Origin: Tessaracoccus sp. MC1865
Lineage (GTDB): Bacteria > Actinomycetota > Actinomycetes > Propionibacteriales > Propionibacteriaceae
DNA length: 64,000 nucleotides
Assembly: GCF_017815535.1 (NCBI RefSeq)
Contig: NZ_CP072596.1
Coordinates: 310,001-374,000 of the forward strand
Direction: 5' to 3'
Positions 51,752-60,438 of the stretch are shown piece after piece. Made by a program: the position numbers and the translations under genes. The notes under the pieces are model-generated. The model was not told the origin of the DNA. It worked only from the letters and a program-made list of their open reading frames with translations, and ran no database searches. How positions within the stretch are numbered: position 1 is the stretch's first letter; each line of letters opens with the position of its first letter.

Positions 51752-52930
51752 GTGACCGCGCTCCCGATCCTCACCGCAGAAGAACAGCGCGTGCTGGGGT
51801 GCCTCCTCGAGAAGGAGATCACCGTCCCGGCCAGCTATCCGCTGACGCTCAACGCCCTGCGCACCGCCTGCAACCAGTCCAGCAGCCGCGAGCCCGTCGT
51901 CGACTACGACGAGCGCACCGTCCAGGACGCCGTGCGCTCCCTCAAGGACCGGGGGCTGGCCCGTATCACGTGGCTGGACTACGGCAAGCGCACCCTGAAG
52001 TACTCGCAGAGCGCCGTCGAGGCCCTGGCACTGCCCGACGACGAGCGCGCCCTGCTGACCGTGCTGCTGCTCCGCGGCCCCCAGGCGCCGGGTGAGCTCA
52101 AGGCCCGCACCGACAGGCTGCACCGCTTCACCGACAGGGAAGCGGTGGAAGCCGTCCTGCAGCGCATGGCGCAGCGCGAGGCCCCGCTGGTGCGGCAGCT
52201 CGAGCGCAAGGCCGGACACCAGGACCATCGCTGGCTCCACCTCCTGGGCGACATCCCGCCCGACGTCGGCCCTGAGGCCGCCGTCGACCGGGAGCAGATC
52301 CTGGCGGAGGGGGTCGCCTCCCGCGACGAGGCCATGGTCGTCGCCTACGAGGCGCTGGCAGACCTCGAGCCGGACCCGATGTCGCCCACGGCGTTCGAGG
52401 ACTGGTTCATCGCGCACGTGGCCGAACTCTCGGGCCCGCACCAGACGGCCGACATCGGCTGCGGCCTGGGCGACACCACGCTCCTCCTGGCGGAGGCCGG
52501 TGCGCTGCCCACCGGTTTCGACCTGGCACCGCGCATGATCGAGGTGGCCCGCGAGCGCAACCTCGACGTCGAGTTCGAGGTGGGCGATTTCCGCCGCCTC
52601 CTGCGGCCGGGCAACGACGCGGGCTGGGGCGCCATCCTGGCCTGGTACTCCTTCATCCACCTCGCGCCCAGCGAACTGGCGGCCGTCCTCCGGCACCTCG
52701 CCCAGACCCTGCTGCCCGACGGCGTGCTCGCGCTGGCGGTCTACGTCGGCAACGCCGTCGAACCGGTGACGCAGTGGGACGGCGAAGAGGTGGCGGTGCC
52801 GCTGGTGCTGCACGACCCTGCCGAGATCCGCCGCGCGATGTCCGCGGCCGGCCTGGAATCTGAGTCGTACCTCGTCAGCGGCGACGCGGATCGGGACCGG
52901 CTCTATCTCATCGGCCGACGCAGAGCCTAG
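51752..52930 (+). CDS. DUF480 (YceH-like) protein fused to a class I SAM methyltransferase
   Basis: Predicted at 392 residues from GTG 51752, with TAATGT 7 nt upstream. Residues 1-190 are the DUF480 double winged-helix (LTAEEQRVLGCLLEKEITVP, CNQSSSREPVVDYDE, RKAGHQDHRWLHLL). Residues about 200-392 form a Rossmann methyltransferase (TADIGCGLGDTTLLLAEAG for the SAM loop, then WYSFIHLAPSEL). E. coli YceH is only the first half. The fusion suggests a DNA- or nucleoprotein-binding module carrying a methylase; substrate unknown. Confidence 0.85.
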   Translation: MTALPILTAEEQRVLGCLLEKEITVPASYPLTLNALRTACNQSSSREPVVDYDERTVQDAVRSLKDRGLARITWLDYGKRTLKYSQSAVEALALPDDERALLTVLLLRGPQAPGELKARTDRLHRFTDREAVEAVLQRMAQREAPLVRQLERKAGHQDHRWLHLLGDIPPDVGPEAAVDREQILAEGVASRDEAMVVAYEALADLEPDPMSPTAFEDWFIAHVAELSGPHQTADIGCGLGDTTLLLAEAGALPTGFDLAPRMIEVARERNLDVEFEVGDFRRLLRPGNDAGWGAILAWYSFIHLAPSELAAVLRHLAQTLLPDGVLALAVYVGNAVEPVTQWDGEEVAVPLVLHDPAEIRRAMSAAGLESESYLVSGDADRDRLYLIGRRRA

Positions 52931-52974
52931 TCAAACACCCACCAAGCATTATCGAGAGGACTACCCTGTCTGCC

Positions 52975-53970
52975 ATGGATACGGTTCGCTGGGGCATCGT
53001 CGGCACGGGAGCTATCGCACACGGAGTGGCTGGAGACTTCCAGTTCGTCCCCGGTGCGGAACTGACCGCCGTCGCGTCACGCACCACCGCCAAGGCCCAG
53101 GCGTTCGCCGCCAAGCACGGCATCCCCAAGGCCTTCGGTTCCTACGCTGAGATGCTCCAATCCGAGGACGTCGATGTCGTCTACATCGCCACGCCGCACC
53201 CCCAGCACCGCGACGTCGCGCTCATGGCCATCGCCAACGGCAAGGCCGTCCTCGTCGAGAAGGCCTTCACCGCCACCCTGGCCGGCGCCCGCGACATCGT
53301 CAGGGCGGCCCGCCAGCGGGGCGTGTTCGCCATGGAAGCCATGTGGACCCGCTTCCTGCCGGTGGTCGAGGCCGCCCGCGAAGTGGTGGCGTGGGGGCGC
53401 ATCGGCGACGTCGTCTCGGTGCAGGGTGACCTCTACGCGTACCGCGAGTTCCAGCCCGACCACCGCCTCTTCGCCAAGGAACTGGGCGGCGGCGCCATCC
53501 TCGACCTGGGCGTCTACGTCGTCAACTTCGCCCAGGCGTTCCTCGGCAACGTCAAGTCTGTGGACTGCATGACGCGCCTGTACCCCACGGGAGTGGAACG
53601 GGCCGCCAGCATCAGCCTCGCGCACACCGGCGGTGGGCTGTCGTCGCTGGCGGTCGGCTTCGACGGGCATGGCCCGGCCCGGATGGTCATCATCGGCACC
53701 AAGGGCTGGATCGAGGTGGAGCCGCGTTTCCACCATCCGTCGATGATCACCATCCACCGCAACGGCGTGCTGCCGCGCATCATCGAGGCCATGCCCACCG
53801 GCCGCGGCTACAGCCACGAGTTCGCCGAGGTCACGGAGCGGATCAGGGAGGGTTGCACGGAGTCGTTGACGATGCCGCTCGACGACACCCTCGAGGTGAT
53901 GCGGGTGCTCGAGTCATGCCTCCGGCAGGCAGGGATCTCCCACAGCGACGCCAACCTGGCGCTCATCTGA
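52975..53970 (+). CDS. Gfo/Idh/MocA family oxidoreductase
   Basis: Predicted at 331 residues; TACCCT ends 7 nt before the ATG. The dinucleotide loop WGIVGTGAIAHG opens the Rossmann fold; YIATPHPQHRDVALMAIANG and VLVEKAFT, with the EK motif, are diagnostic. ILDLGVYVVNFAQAFLG follows in the C-terminal domain. It is probably an NAD(P)-dependent sugar or dihydrodiol dehydrogenase; no pathway genes flank it. Confidence 0.9.
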   Translation: MDTVRWGIVGTGAIAHGVAGDFQFVPGAELTAVASRTTAKAQAFAAKHGIPKAFGSYAEMLQSEDVDVVYIATPHPQHRDVALMAIANGKAVLVEKAFTATLAGARDIVRAARQRGVFAMEAMWTRFLPVVEAAREVVAWGRIGDVVSVQGDLYAYREFQPDHRLFAKELGGGAILDLGVYVVNFAQAFLGNVKSVDCMTRLYPTGVERAASISLAHTGGGLSSLAVGFDGHGPARMVIIGTKGWIEVEPRFHHPSMITIHRNGVLPRIIEAMPTGRGYSHEFAEVTERIREGCTESLTMPLDDTLEVMRVLESCLRQAGISHSDANLALI

Positions 53971-54100
53971 ACCGCTCTTGAACTGACAAAGTCGTCAGGT
54001 GTCAGGAGGTGGGTCGCCCCACCAAGGCCACCCCGATGCCGAGGATACCGACCCGGAGTATTAACCTGACGTTGAGGTCGTAAGACATCAGATTTACGGT

Positions 54101-54129
54101 TTGACTGCACCTTATGCGTCACTTGTGTA
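54101..54129 (+). promoter_or_regulatory. Candidate promoter of the CAP gene
   Basis: TTGACT (54101-54106) and TGTGTA (54124-54129) are 17 nt apart in a locally AT-richer stretch, about 75 nt ahead of the start codon. The -35 is five of six to consensus; the -10 is weak. Confidence 0.4.
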
Positions 54130-54203
54130 CCGTCACAGGCGGTACTCATCGTCGAGCGACCCCTCCTCGTAGGTAAATCTTGTTCGCAGAAGGATCTTCC
54201 CCA

Positions 54204-55706
54204 GTGCGCCTGCATGCTCTTTTGGCCGCCGCTTTGGGGGCTGTGCTCATCCTCTCCGGGATGGGTCTTCAGTCTTCCCAGGCCACCACCGCGATAGACA
54301 ACTCCAACATCGAATCCGTCCGCGCTGCTTATCAGCAGCAGCTCAAGCCGGCCTTGGCCGTGCAGCAGGACTGGACCGGGAACCTCGACACCTGCGCGGC
54401 GGGTGCCCCCAGCGCCGCGGCCCAGAAGGCCACGCTCGACGCCGTAAACTACTTCCGCGCCATGGGTGGCCTCGCCGCGGTGAAGTTCGACGCCGCGCTG
54501 TCCGCCAAGGCGCAACAAGCGGCCCTCATCATGAGCGCCAACAAGCGGCTCGACCATTACCCGACGGATTCCTGGCGCTGCATCAGCGCCCAGGGCAAGG
54601 AGGCCGCAGGCCGCTCGAACATCGCGCTCGGCGCGGTGCGCTCCGGCTCCGGCGCGGGCGCCATCGCGCTGTACATGTCTGAGCCGGGCGCGTCGAACAC
54701 GGCCGTGGGCCACCGTCGCTGGGTGATGCGCCCGCACACGACGACCATGGGCAGCGGCTCGACCACCAACTCCAACGCCCTCTGGGTCATCAACACCCCC
54801 AACGACAACCGCTCCAACCCGGATCCCGCCTGGATCCCGTGGCCCACGGCCGGTTACTTCCCCACGCAGATCCAGCCCAACGGGCGGTGGTCGCTGACCG
54901 GCAACTCGTCGACCAAGTTCGACAGCGCCAAGGTGAGCGTGACAGGGCCTAACGGCCCCGTGCAGGTCACCAAGCAGCCGCTGGTCGGCGGCATGGGGAA
55001 CCCGACGCTGGTCTTCGAGCTCGGCCTGCTGCCGAAGCCGGTGGGTTCCGCGGTGCACACCTATACCGTCACCGTCAGCGGCATCGTCCGCAACGGCGTC
55101 ACCGTGAGCCACTCCTACGGCGTGAAGCTCTTCGACGCCGACGCTCCCGCCGCCGGACAGCCCGCCCCGGCGAGCCCGCGCCCCACCACGCCGGCCCCCA
55201 CCCAGACGATCTGGGTCACCACCGGCAACAGCGCCTCGCCGACCCCGGCGCCCACGCCGCCGAAGCCCACGGCGGGGGGTTTCGTGCGCAGCGCCCCCTA
55301 CACGCTGCCGGGCATCCACCGCAACGTGAACGGCCGCGACTGGCAGACCAGGTGCGAGCCCTATTCGCAGACCGAACGCTGCCGCACCGACATCTGGGCC
55401 GCGATCGTGGTCAAGGAAGGTGGGCGGTTCGTGCAGAAGGAGGGGTGGGCGTTCAACAACCTCACCTACCTGCCGCTCATGAGCCGTGCGGAGTGGGGCA
55501 CCAACCCGATCGCCATGCACAACATGAACGGTTTCGAATCCGGTGGCCGCCGGTGGAAGACCGAGTGCGACACCGCCCAGACCGGCCGCGGCGCCTGCCG
55601 CAGCTATACGTTCACCACGGTCTTCCGCGCGACGACGACGACCAGCGGTCTGGTTGTGAAGCAGTCCGGTGCGTGGGTCTTCAACAACCTGGTGCTGTTC
55701 CCCTGA
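54204..55706 (+). CDS. Secreted CAP (SCP-like) domain protein
   Basis: Predicted at 500 residues from GTG 54204, preceded by AGAAGGA. A signal peptide (about 1-28) is followed by a CAP domain: AVNYFRAMGGLAAVKFD, ALIMSANKRLDHYP and GHRRWVMRP. An Ig-like segment and a Pro/Thr linker (about 315-360) lead to two related C-terminal modules that end in EGWAFNNLTYLP and GAWVFNNLVLFP. CAP proteins are secreted and may bind lipids or peptidoglycan. The C-terminal modules may anchor it to the wall. Confidence 0.82.
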   Translation: MRLHALLAAALGAVLILSGMGLQSSQATTAIDNSNIESVRAAYQQQLKPALAVQQDWTGNLDTCAAGAPSAAAQKATLDAVNYFRAMGGLAAVKFDAALSAKAQQAALIMSANKRLDHYPTDSWRCISAQGKEAAGRSNIALGAVRSGSGAGAIALYMSEPGASNTAVGHRRWVMRPHTTTMGSGSTTNSNALWVINTPNDNRSNPDPAWIPWPTAGYFPTQIQPNGRWSLTGNSSTKFDSAKVSVTGPNGPVQVTKQPLVGGMGNPTLVFELGLLPKPVGSAVHTYTVTVSGIVRNGVTVSHSYGVKLFDADAPAAGQPAPASPRPTTPAPTQTIWVTTGNSASPTPAPTPPKPTAGGFVRSAPYTLPGIHRNVNGRDWQTRCEPYSQTERCRTDIWAAIVVKEGGRFVQKEGWAFNNLTYLPLMSRAEWGTNPIAMHNMNGFESGGRRWKTECDTAQTGRGACRSYTFTTVFRATTTTSGLVVKQSGAWVFNNLVLFP

Positions 55707-55723
55707 CCTCCGCGCCCGGTCAC

Positions 55724-55768
55724 ACGGCATCGGGCCGACCCGCACGCTGCGGGTCGGCCCGATGCCGT
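55724..55768. terminator. Bidirectional terminator between CAP gene and ileS
   Basis: A perfect 21-bp inverted repeat with a CGC loop (arms 55724-55744 and 55748-55768) stands between the two convergent stops and serves either strand. It is the strongest hairpin I found in the window. Confidence 0.85.
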
Positions 55769-55788
55769 TGAATCACGGTGGGTCAGTG

Positions 55789-58700
55789 TCAGGCCTTTGC
55801 CAGGGTGATCTTCAGCCCCAGCTCATCGTCGACATCCGTGGCTTCAGCCACCGGCGCGTTCGTGAGATCGACGGCGAGCACCTCGCCGGCGATGAGGCTC
55901 CGGTGGGTCTCGACGGCGTCGCCGAGGGGGCCGTCGGCCTCGACGGTGACGCGGATCCGGTCCGTGATCTCCAGCCCGGCGCGCTTGCGGGCGTCCTGGA
56001 TGAACCGGATGACCTCGCGGGCCAGGCCGGCCAGCACCAGGGCCGGCGTCAGCTCCAGGTCGAGCGCGACGGTTTCGCCCTGCTCGTTGACAACTGACCA
56101 GCCCTCGCGGGGCCGCTCGGTCACGATGACGTCGTCGGCGGACAGCTCCACCTCTTCGCCCTCGAACTCGATCAGGGCGCGGCCGGCGTCGCGCAGTTGC
56201 CCGGCGAGCCAGGCGGCGTCCAGCTCGGCGATGACCTTCGCCACGAGCGGCGTCTTCTTCGCGAAGCGCTTGCCGAGGTTGCGGAAGTTGCCCTTGGCGG
56301 AGAAGTCGACGAGGTCGCCGGCCGAATCGAAGGACTCGATGGATTCGACGTTCAGCTCGGCTTTGACCTCTTCCTGCAACTCGGGTGAGAGCTTGGCGAA
56401 GATGCGCGACGGCACCAGCATGCGGCCCAGCACCTGGCGCACCTTCATCTTGGACTCGGCGCGCGCGGAGCGGCCCAGTTCGACGGTGCGCTGGGTCAGC
56501 TTCATCGCCTCGGTCAGTTCCGGGATGATGAGCGACTCGTCCGCCACGGGCCACGAGGCCAGGTGCACCGAGTTGGGGCCCTCCGGGTCCGCGGCGTAGA
56601 AGAGGTCCTGCCACACGCGCTCCGTGACGAACGGCATGATGGGGGCCAGCAGGCGGGTGAGCGTGTCGAGCGTCTCGTGGAGCGTCCACAGGGCGCCCTC
56701 GTCGCCGCTCCAGAACCGGCGACGGGAACGACGCACGTGCCAGTTGGACAACGCGTCGATGAAGCCGGCGATGGCCTGGCCGTAGCGCTGCGTGTCGAAG
56801 TTCTCGAGCGCGTCGGTGGTCTCCAGGATCAGCTCCTGGGTGGTGGAGGTCAACCAACGGTCCAGCACGTGGCGATCTGCCACGGCGGGAGCGGTGCCCG
56901 TCGGAGTCCAGTTGGCGGCGCGCGCGTACAGGGTGTGGAAGGCGACGGTGTTCCAGTACGTCAGCAGCACCTTGCGCACGGTCTCGCCGATGGTGGTGTC
57001 GCCCACCCGGCGGGCCGACCACGGCGAGCCGGAGCACGCCATGAACCAGCGCACCGCGTCGGCGCCGTGCTTGTCCATCAGCGGGATGGGTTCCAGCACG
57101 TTGCCCAGGTGCTTGGACATCTTGCGGCCGTCGTCGGCCAGGATGTGGCCCAGGCACACGACGTTCTTGTACGCCGATTCGCCGAAGACGAGGGTGCCCA
57201 CCGCCATCAGCGAGTAGAACCAGCCGCGGGTCTGGTCGATGGCCTCGCAGATGAAATCAGCCGGGTAGCGCTCCTCGAACATCTCGACGGAACCCTCGGC
57301 GTGCGGGTAGCCCCACTGCGCGAAGGGCATCGAGCCGGAGTCGAACCAGGCGTCGATGACCTCGGGCACGCGCCGCGACTCCTTGCCGCAGGTGGGGCAG
57401 CTGAAGGTGATGTCGTCGACGAACGGGCGGTGCGGGTCGAGCGCCAACTGGTCCTGCCCAGTCAGCTCCGAGAGCTCCGCGCGGGAACCGACGCACACCT
57501 GGTGGTCGTCCTCGCAGCGCCAGATGGGCAGCGGCGTGCCCCAGTAGCGGGTGCGCGACAGGGCCCAGTCGACGTTGTTGGTGAGCCAGTCGCCGAAGCG
57601 GCCGTGTTTGATGTTCTCCGGGTGCCAGGTGGTGTCCTCGTTCTCGGCGAGCAACTGGTCCTTGATGCGCGTGGTGCGGATGTACCAGGAGGGCATGGCG
57701 TAGTAGAGCAACGGGGTGTGGCAGCGCCAGCAGTGCGGGTAGCTGTGCGTGTAGTCCAGCTTGCGGAACATCAGGCCGCGCGAGGTGAGGTCCTCGACGA
57801 TGAACGCGTCGGCGTCCTTGAAGAACATGCCGCCCACCAGGCTGAGGCCCTCCTCGAAGGCGCCCTCCTTGGTGACGGGGTTCACGAACGGCAGCCCGTA
57901 GGCGCGGCAGACGGCCATGTCGTCCTCACCGAAGGCCGGGGCCTGGTGGACCAGGCCGGAGCCGTCCTCCGTCGTGACGTAGTCGGCCAGCACCACGAAG
58001 TGGGCCTCGGCGGGGAACTCGACCAGTTCGAGCGGCCGCTGGTAGGACCAGCGCTCCATCTCCGCGCCGGTGAAGGACGCGCCCAGCGTCCATTCCTCGC
58101 CCAGCACCTGCTCGGCGAGCGGTTCGGCGACCACCAGCGACTTCTGCTCAGGGTGGCTGGCCACCCGGTAGGTGACCTCCGGATGCACCGCGACCGCGGT
58201 GTTGGACACCAGCGTCCAGGGCGTCGTCGTCCAGACCAGGAGGTCGACGTCGCCGGCGAGCGGGCCGGACGTGAGCGGGAAGCGCACGTAGATGGACGGG
58301 TCGGTGACGTCCTCGTAGCCCTGCGCGAGTTCGTGGTCCGACAGCGCGGTGCCGCAGCGCGGGCAGTACGGCGCGACGCGGTAGTCCTCCTGCAGCAGGC
58401 CCTTGGAGTGGATCTGCTTCAGCGCCCACCACAGTGACTCCACGTACTCGGGCGTCATGGTGACGTAGGCCTTGTCGAGGTTGACCCAGTAGCCCATCCG
58501 CTCCGTCAGATCGGAGAACGCGTCGACGTGGCGCAGCACGGATTCGCGGCACCTGGCGTTGAACGCCTCCACGCCGTAGGCCTCGATGTCGGCCTTGCCG
58601 GAGAAGCCCAGTTCCTTCTCGACGGCGAGTTCGACGGGCAGGCCATGGCAGTCCCAGCCGGCCTTGCGCTCCACGTGGAAGCCGCGCATCGTCTTGAAGC

Positions 58701-58923
58701 GGGGGAACATGTCCTTGAAGACCCGCGCCTCGATGTGGTGGGTGCCGGGCATGCCGTTGGCGGTGGGCGGGCCCTCGTAGAACGTCCAGGGCTCACCACC
58801 CTTGGACTTCTCGAGGGACTGGTCGAACGTGCCGCGCTCAGCCCACAACTTCAGGATGTCGTGCTCCAACGCCGGGAAATCGACCTGGGCGGGCACGGCG
58901 CGGTAGCCGGGAGTGGTGCTCAT
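55789..58923 (-). CDS. ileS: Isoleucyl-tRNA synthetase
   Basis: Predicted at 1044 residues from ATG 58923, with AAGGA about 9 nt upstream; a longer frame start would lie inside the T-box. The HIGH-type motif is PGTHH (59-63) in ANGMPGTHHIEARVF, and the KMSKS-type motif is KMSKHLGN (about 602). Length and the PGTHH form fit the IleRS2 class (eukaryote-like), some of which resist mupirocin. The CP1 editing domain and C-terminal anticodon-binding region are complete. Expression is under a T-box leader. Confidence 0.97.
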   Translation of the reverse strand: MSTTPGYRAVPAQVDFPALEHDILKLWAERGTFDQSLEKSKGGEPWTFYEGPPTANGMPGTHHIEARVFKDMFPRFKTMRGFHVERKAGWDCHGLPVELAVEKELGFSGKADIEAYGVEAFNARCRESVLRHVDAFSDLTERMGYWVNLDKAYVTMTPEYVESLWWALKQIHSKGLLQEDYRVAPYCPRCGTALSDHELAQGYEDVTDPSIYVRFPLTSGPLAGDVDLLVWTTTPWTLVSNTAVAVHPEVTYRVASHPEQKSLVVAEPLAEQVLGEEWTLGASFTGAEMERWSYQRPLELVEFPAEAHFVVLADYVTTEDGSGLVHQAPAFGEDDMAVCRAYGLPFVNPVTKEGAFEEGLSLVGGMFFKDADAFIVEDLTSRGLMFRKLDYTHSYPHCWRCHTPLLYYAMPSWYIRTTRIKDQLLAENEDTTWHPENIKHGRFGDWLTNNVDWALSRTRYWGTPLPIWRCEDDHQVCVGSRAELSELTGQDQLALDPHRPFVDDITFSCPTCGKESRRVPEVIDAWFDSGSMPFAQWGYPHAEGSVEMFEERYPADFICEAIDQTRGWFYSLMAVGTLVFGESAYKNVVCLGHILADDGRKMSKHLGNVLEPIPLMDKHGADAVRWFMACSGSPWSARRVGDTTIGETVRKVLLTYWNTVAFHTLYARAANWTPTGTAPAVADRHVLDRWLTSTTQELILETTDALENFDTQRYGQAIAGFIDALSNWHVRRSRRRFWSGDEGALWTLHETLDTLTRLLAPIMPFVTERVWQDLFYAADPEGPNSVHLASWPVADESLIIPELTEAMKLTQRTVELGRSARAESKMKVRQVLGRMLVPSRIFAKLSPELQEEVKAELNVESIESFDSAGDLVDFSAKGNFRNLGKRFAKKTPLVAKVIAELDAAWLAGQLRDAGRALIEFEGEEVELSADDVIVTERPREGWSVVNEQGETVALDLELTPALVLAGLAREVIRFIQDARKRAGLEITDRIRVTVEADGPLGDAVETHRSLIAGEVLAVDLTNAPVAEATDVDDELGLKITLAKA

Positions 58924-59100
58924 CGGGTGGGTTCCTTCTTCGTCTGCCATGGCGAAGGGACGAGCCGTGGCCCGCGGTACCACCCTTCTTGGACGCGTGA
59001 GCGCCCCGCTTCATTCGCTGCCGCAGCCGGTTCTAATGAGTGGAGATCCACCGTTCTTCCGGCAGCTCCGGGGTGATGGCCCCATCCGCGCCGTGCGGTC
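58924..59100 (-). promoter_or_regulatory. T-box riboswitch in the ileS leader
   Basis: The T-box core AAGGGTGGTACCGCGG is at 58987-58972, read on the minus strand, and would pair with the tRNA acceptor end. Upstream, GGGGCC-ATC-ACCCC places an ATC (Ile) triplet at 59077-59075 as the likely specifier. The leader of about 177 nt ends in the ileS Shine-Dalgarno region, and no terminator with a U-run is seen, so control is probably translational as in other actinobacterial ileS T-boxes: uncharged tRNA-Ile frees the ribosome binding site. Confidence 0.9.
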
Positions 59101-59106
59101 CGTGCC

Positions 59107-59135
59107 ATTATGCGCCGAGCGCGGCGCCGACTCAA
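59107..59135 (-). promoter_or_regulatory. ileS promoter
   Basis: On the minus strand TTGAGT (59135-59130) and CATAAT (59112-59107) are separated by exactly 17 nt, placing the transcript start near 59100, directly ahead of the T-box. Confidence 0.7.
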
Positions 59136-59214
59136 GCCCACGCGGCGGTCGGCGCCCCGCCGGACGACCTCCATGGCAACATTGAGCCGATGGGGATGGA
59201 AGGGAGGTGCCTGA

Positions 59215-60408
59215 ATGGCCGATGCTGAGGCCTGGCGGCACTGGGCGACCCTCCGCAACCTGCACTTCTTCCCCGCGTGGGAGGCCATGACGGGTACCTT
59301 CCGCGGCGGCGGCCTCCACGTCGGCGGGCAGCGCGCGATCACCGTCGGGTGGTCCGGCACCTACGCAGGCCTGCCCTGCTTCGGTTTCCGGGCGACGGCG
59401 GGTTCGGACCCGGCCGGTCACCTCCACGTCGTGGCACTGCGGGTGCCGGGGGTGCGGTTCCCTTGGCTGAGCATCGAGGCGGCGGATTTCACCCAGTCCG
59501 GCCCCGGCATCCCCATCGAGGCGGATTTCGACCTGGCCTGGCGCGTCAGCGCCGCCCACCCCCAGTTCGCCAACGACGTGCTCAACGAGGCCGTCCGCCA
59601 GTTGCTGATCCCCATCGCCGCGGACTTCTCGGAGATCTGGTTCGAGCACGACGCCGTCCTGCTGAGCGCGCGCGGCCGCGTCGAGCCCGAGCACGTGGAC
59701 CGGTACCTGGACCTGCTCCGCAAGATGGTCGACGCCATCGATTCGCGGGTGCTCGACGCCATCCGGCCCCGCCCCTACCAGCGCGCCCTGCCCGCCTATC
59801 TCACCGCCTCGGCCCCCGCGCTGCGCACCGCGGCGGTGAGGCCCGTCGTCCGACGCGGCACCACCTGGCAGGAATGGGCGGGACAGCGCGGCTGGCTCTA
59901 CTACGCCAACGCGCGCGAGATCGTCGAACGCTTCAATCAGGGCCCGGTGCCGTCCGGCAGGTTCGTGCACGGTTTCGTGGGCCGCTTCGGCGACCTCCCG
60001 TGCTTCGGCTGGCAGTGGATCTCCGCCCCCGAGCAGGGCGCCAAGATCCGCCAGGTGCTCTGCGTGCGACGCCCGGGCCTGGTGATGAACCCCGTGCGGC
60101 TGACCGCGGAGAACGCGTTGCTGGCCGAGTTGATGGGCACCAGCGACATCGAGGTGGGCGACCCCACGTTCGACGCCCGCTGGCGCGTCACGTCGTCGGA
60201 CGCGGACGCCACCCGGCACCTCCTGGGCCCGGCCGTGTGGCGGTTCTTCACCGCCCCCACCACGCCGGAGTTCAGCCAGTTGTGGCTCGAGCGGGAGGTG
60301 GCCGCCGTCGTCATCGAAGACGCGGCGCCGCGCGAACACGTCGACGGGTACCTGCGCTTCCTGCACGACATCATCGGGGCCGTCGCCCACAACGTCGACG
60401 GCGGCTGA
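59215..60408 (+). CDS. Soluble protein with two tandem homologous halves, unknown function
   Basis: Predicted at 397 residues, with GGAGG ahead of the ATG. The halves (about 1-185 and 205-397) align by eye: LPCFGFRA with LPCFGWQW, VALRVPGV with VLCVRRPG, DFDLAWRVSA with TFDARWRVTS, and EPEHVDRYLDLLRKM with PREHVDGYLRFLHDI. No signal peptide or membrane segment is present. Resemblance to DUF3137-type domains is possible but weak. Confidence 0.7.
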   Translation: MADAEAWRHWATLRNLHFFPAWEAMTGTFRGGGLHVGGQRAITVGWSGTYAGLPCFGFRATAGSDPAGHLHVVALRVPGVRFPWLSIEAADFTQSGPGIPIEADFDLAWRVSAAHPQFANDVLNEAVRQLLIPIAADFSEIWFEHDAVLLSARGRVEPEHVDRYLDLLRKMVDAIDSRVLDAIRPRPYQRALPAYLTASAPALRTAAVRPVVRRGTTWQEWAGQRGWLYYANAREIVERFNQGPVPSGRFVHGFVGRFGDLPCFGWQWISAPEQGAKIRQVLCVRRPGLVMNPVRLTAENALLAELMGTSDIEVGDPTFDARWRVTSSDADATRHLLGPAVWRFFTAPTTPEFSQLWLEREVAAVVIEDAAPREHVDGYLRFLHDIIGAVAHNVDGG

Positions 60409-60438
60409 CCCGCGGCCGGCTGCCATAGACTCGCCGGC

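Noticed and set aside
53808..55745. Long minus-strand frame opposite the CAP gene
   Set aside because: Arg/Gly/Ala-rich with no motifs, while the plus strand encodes a signal peptide and CAP domain.
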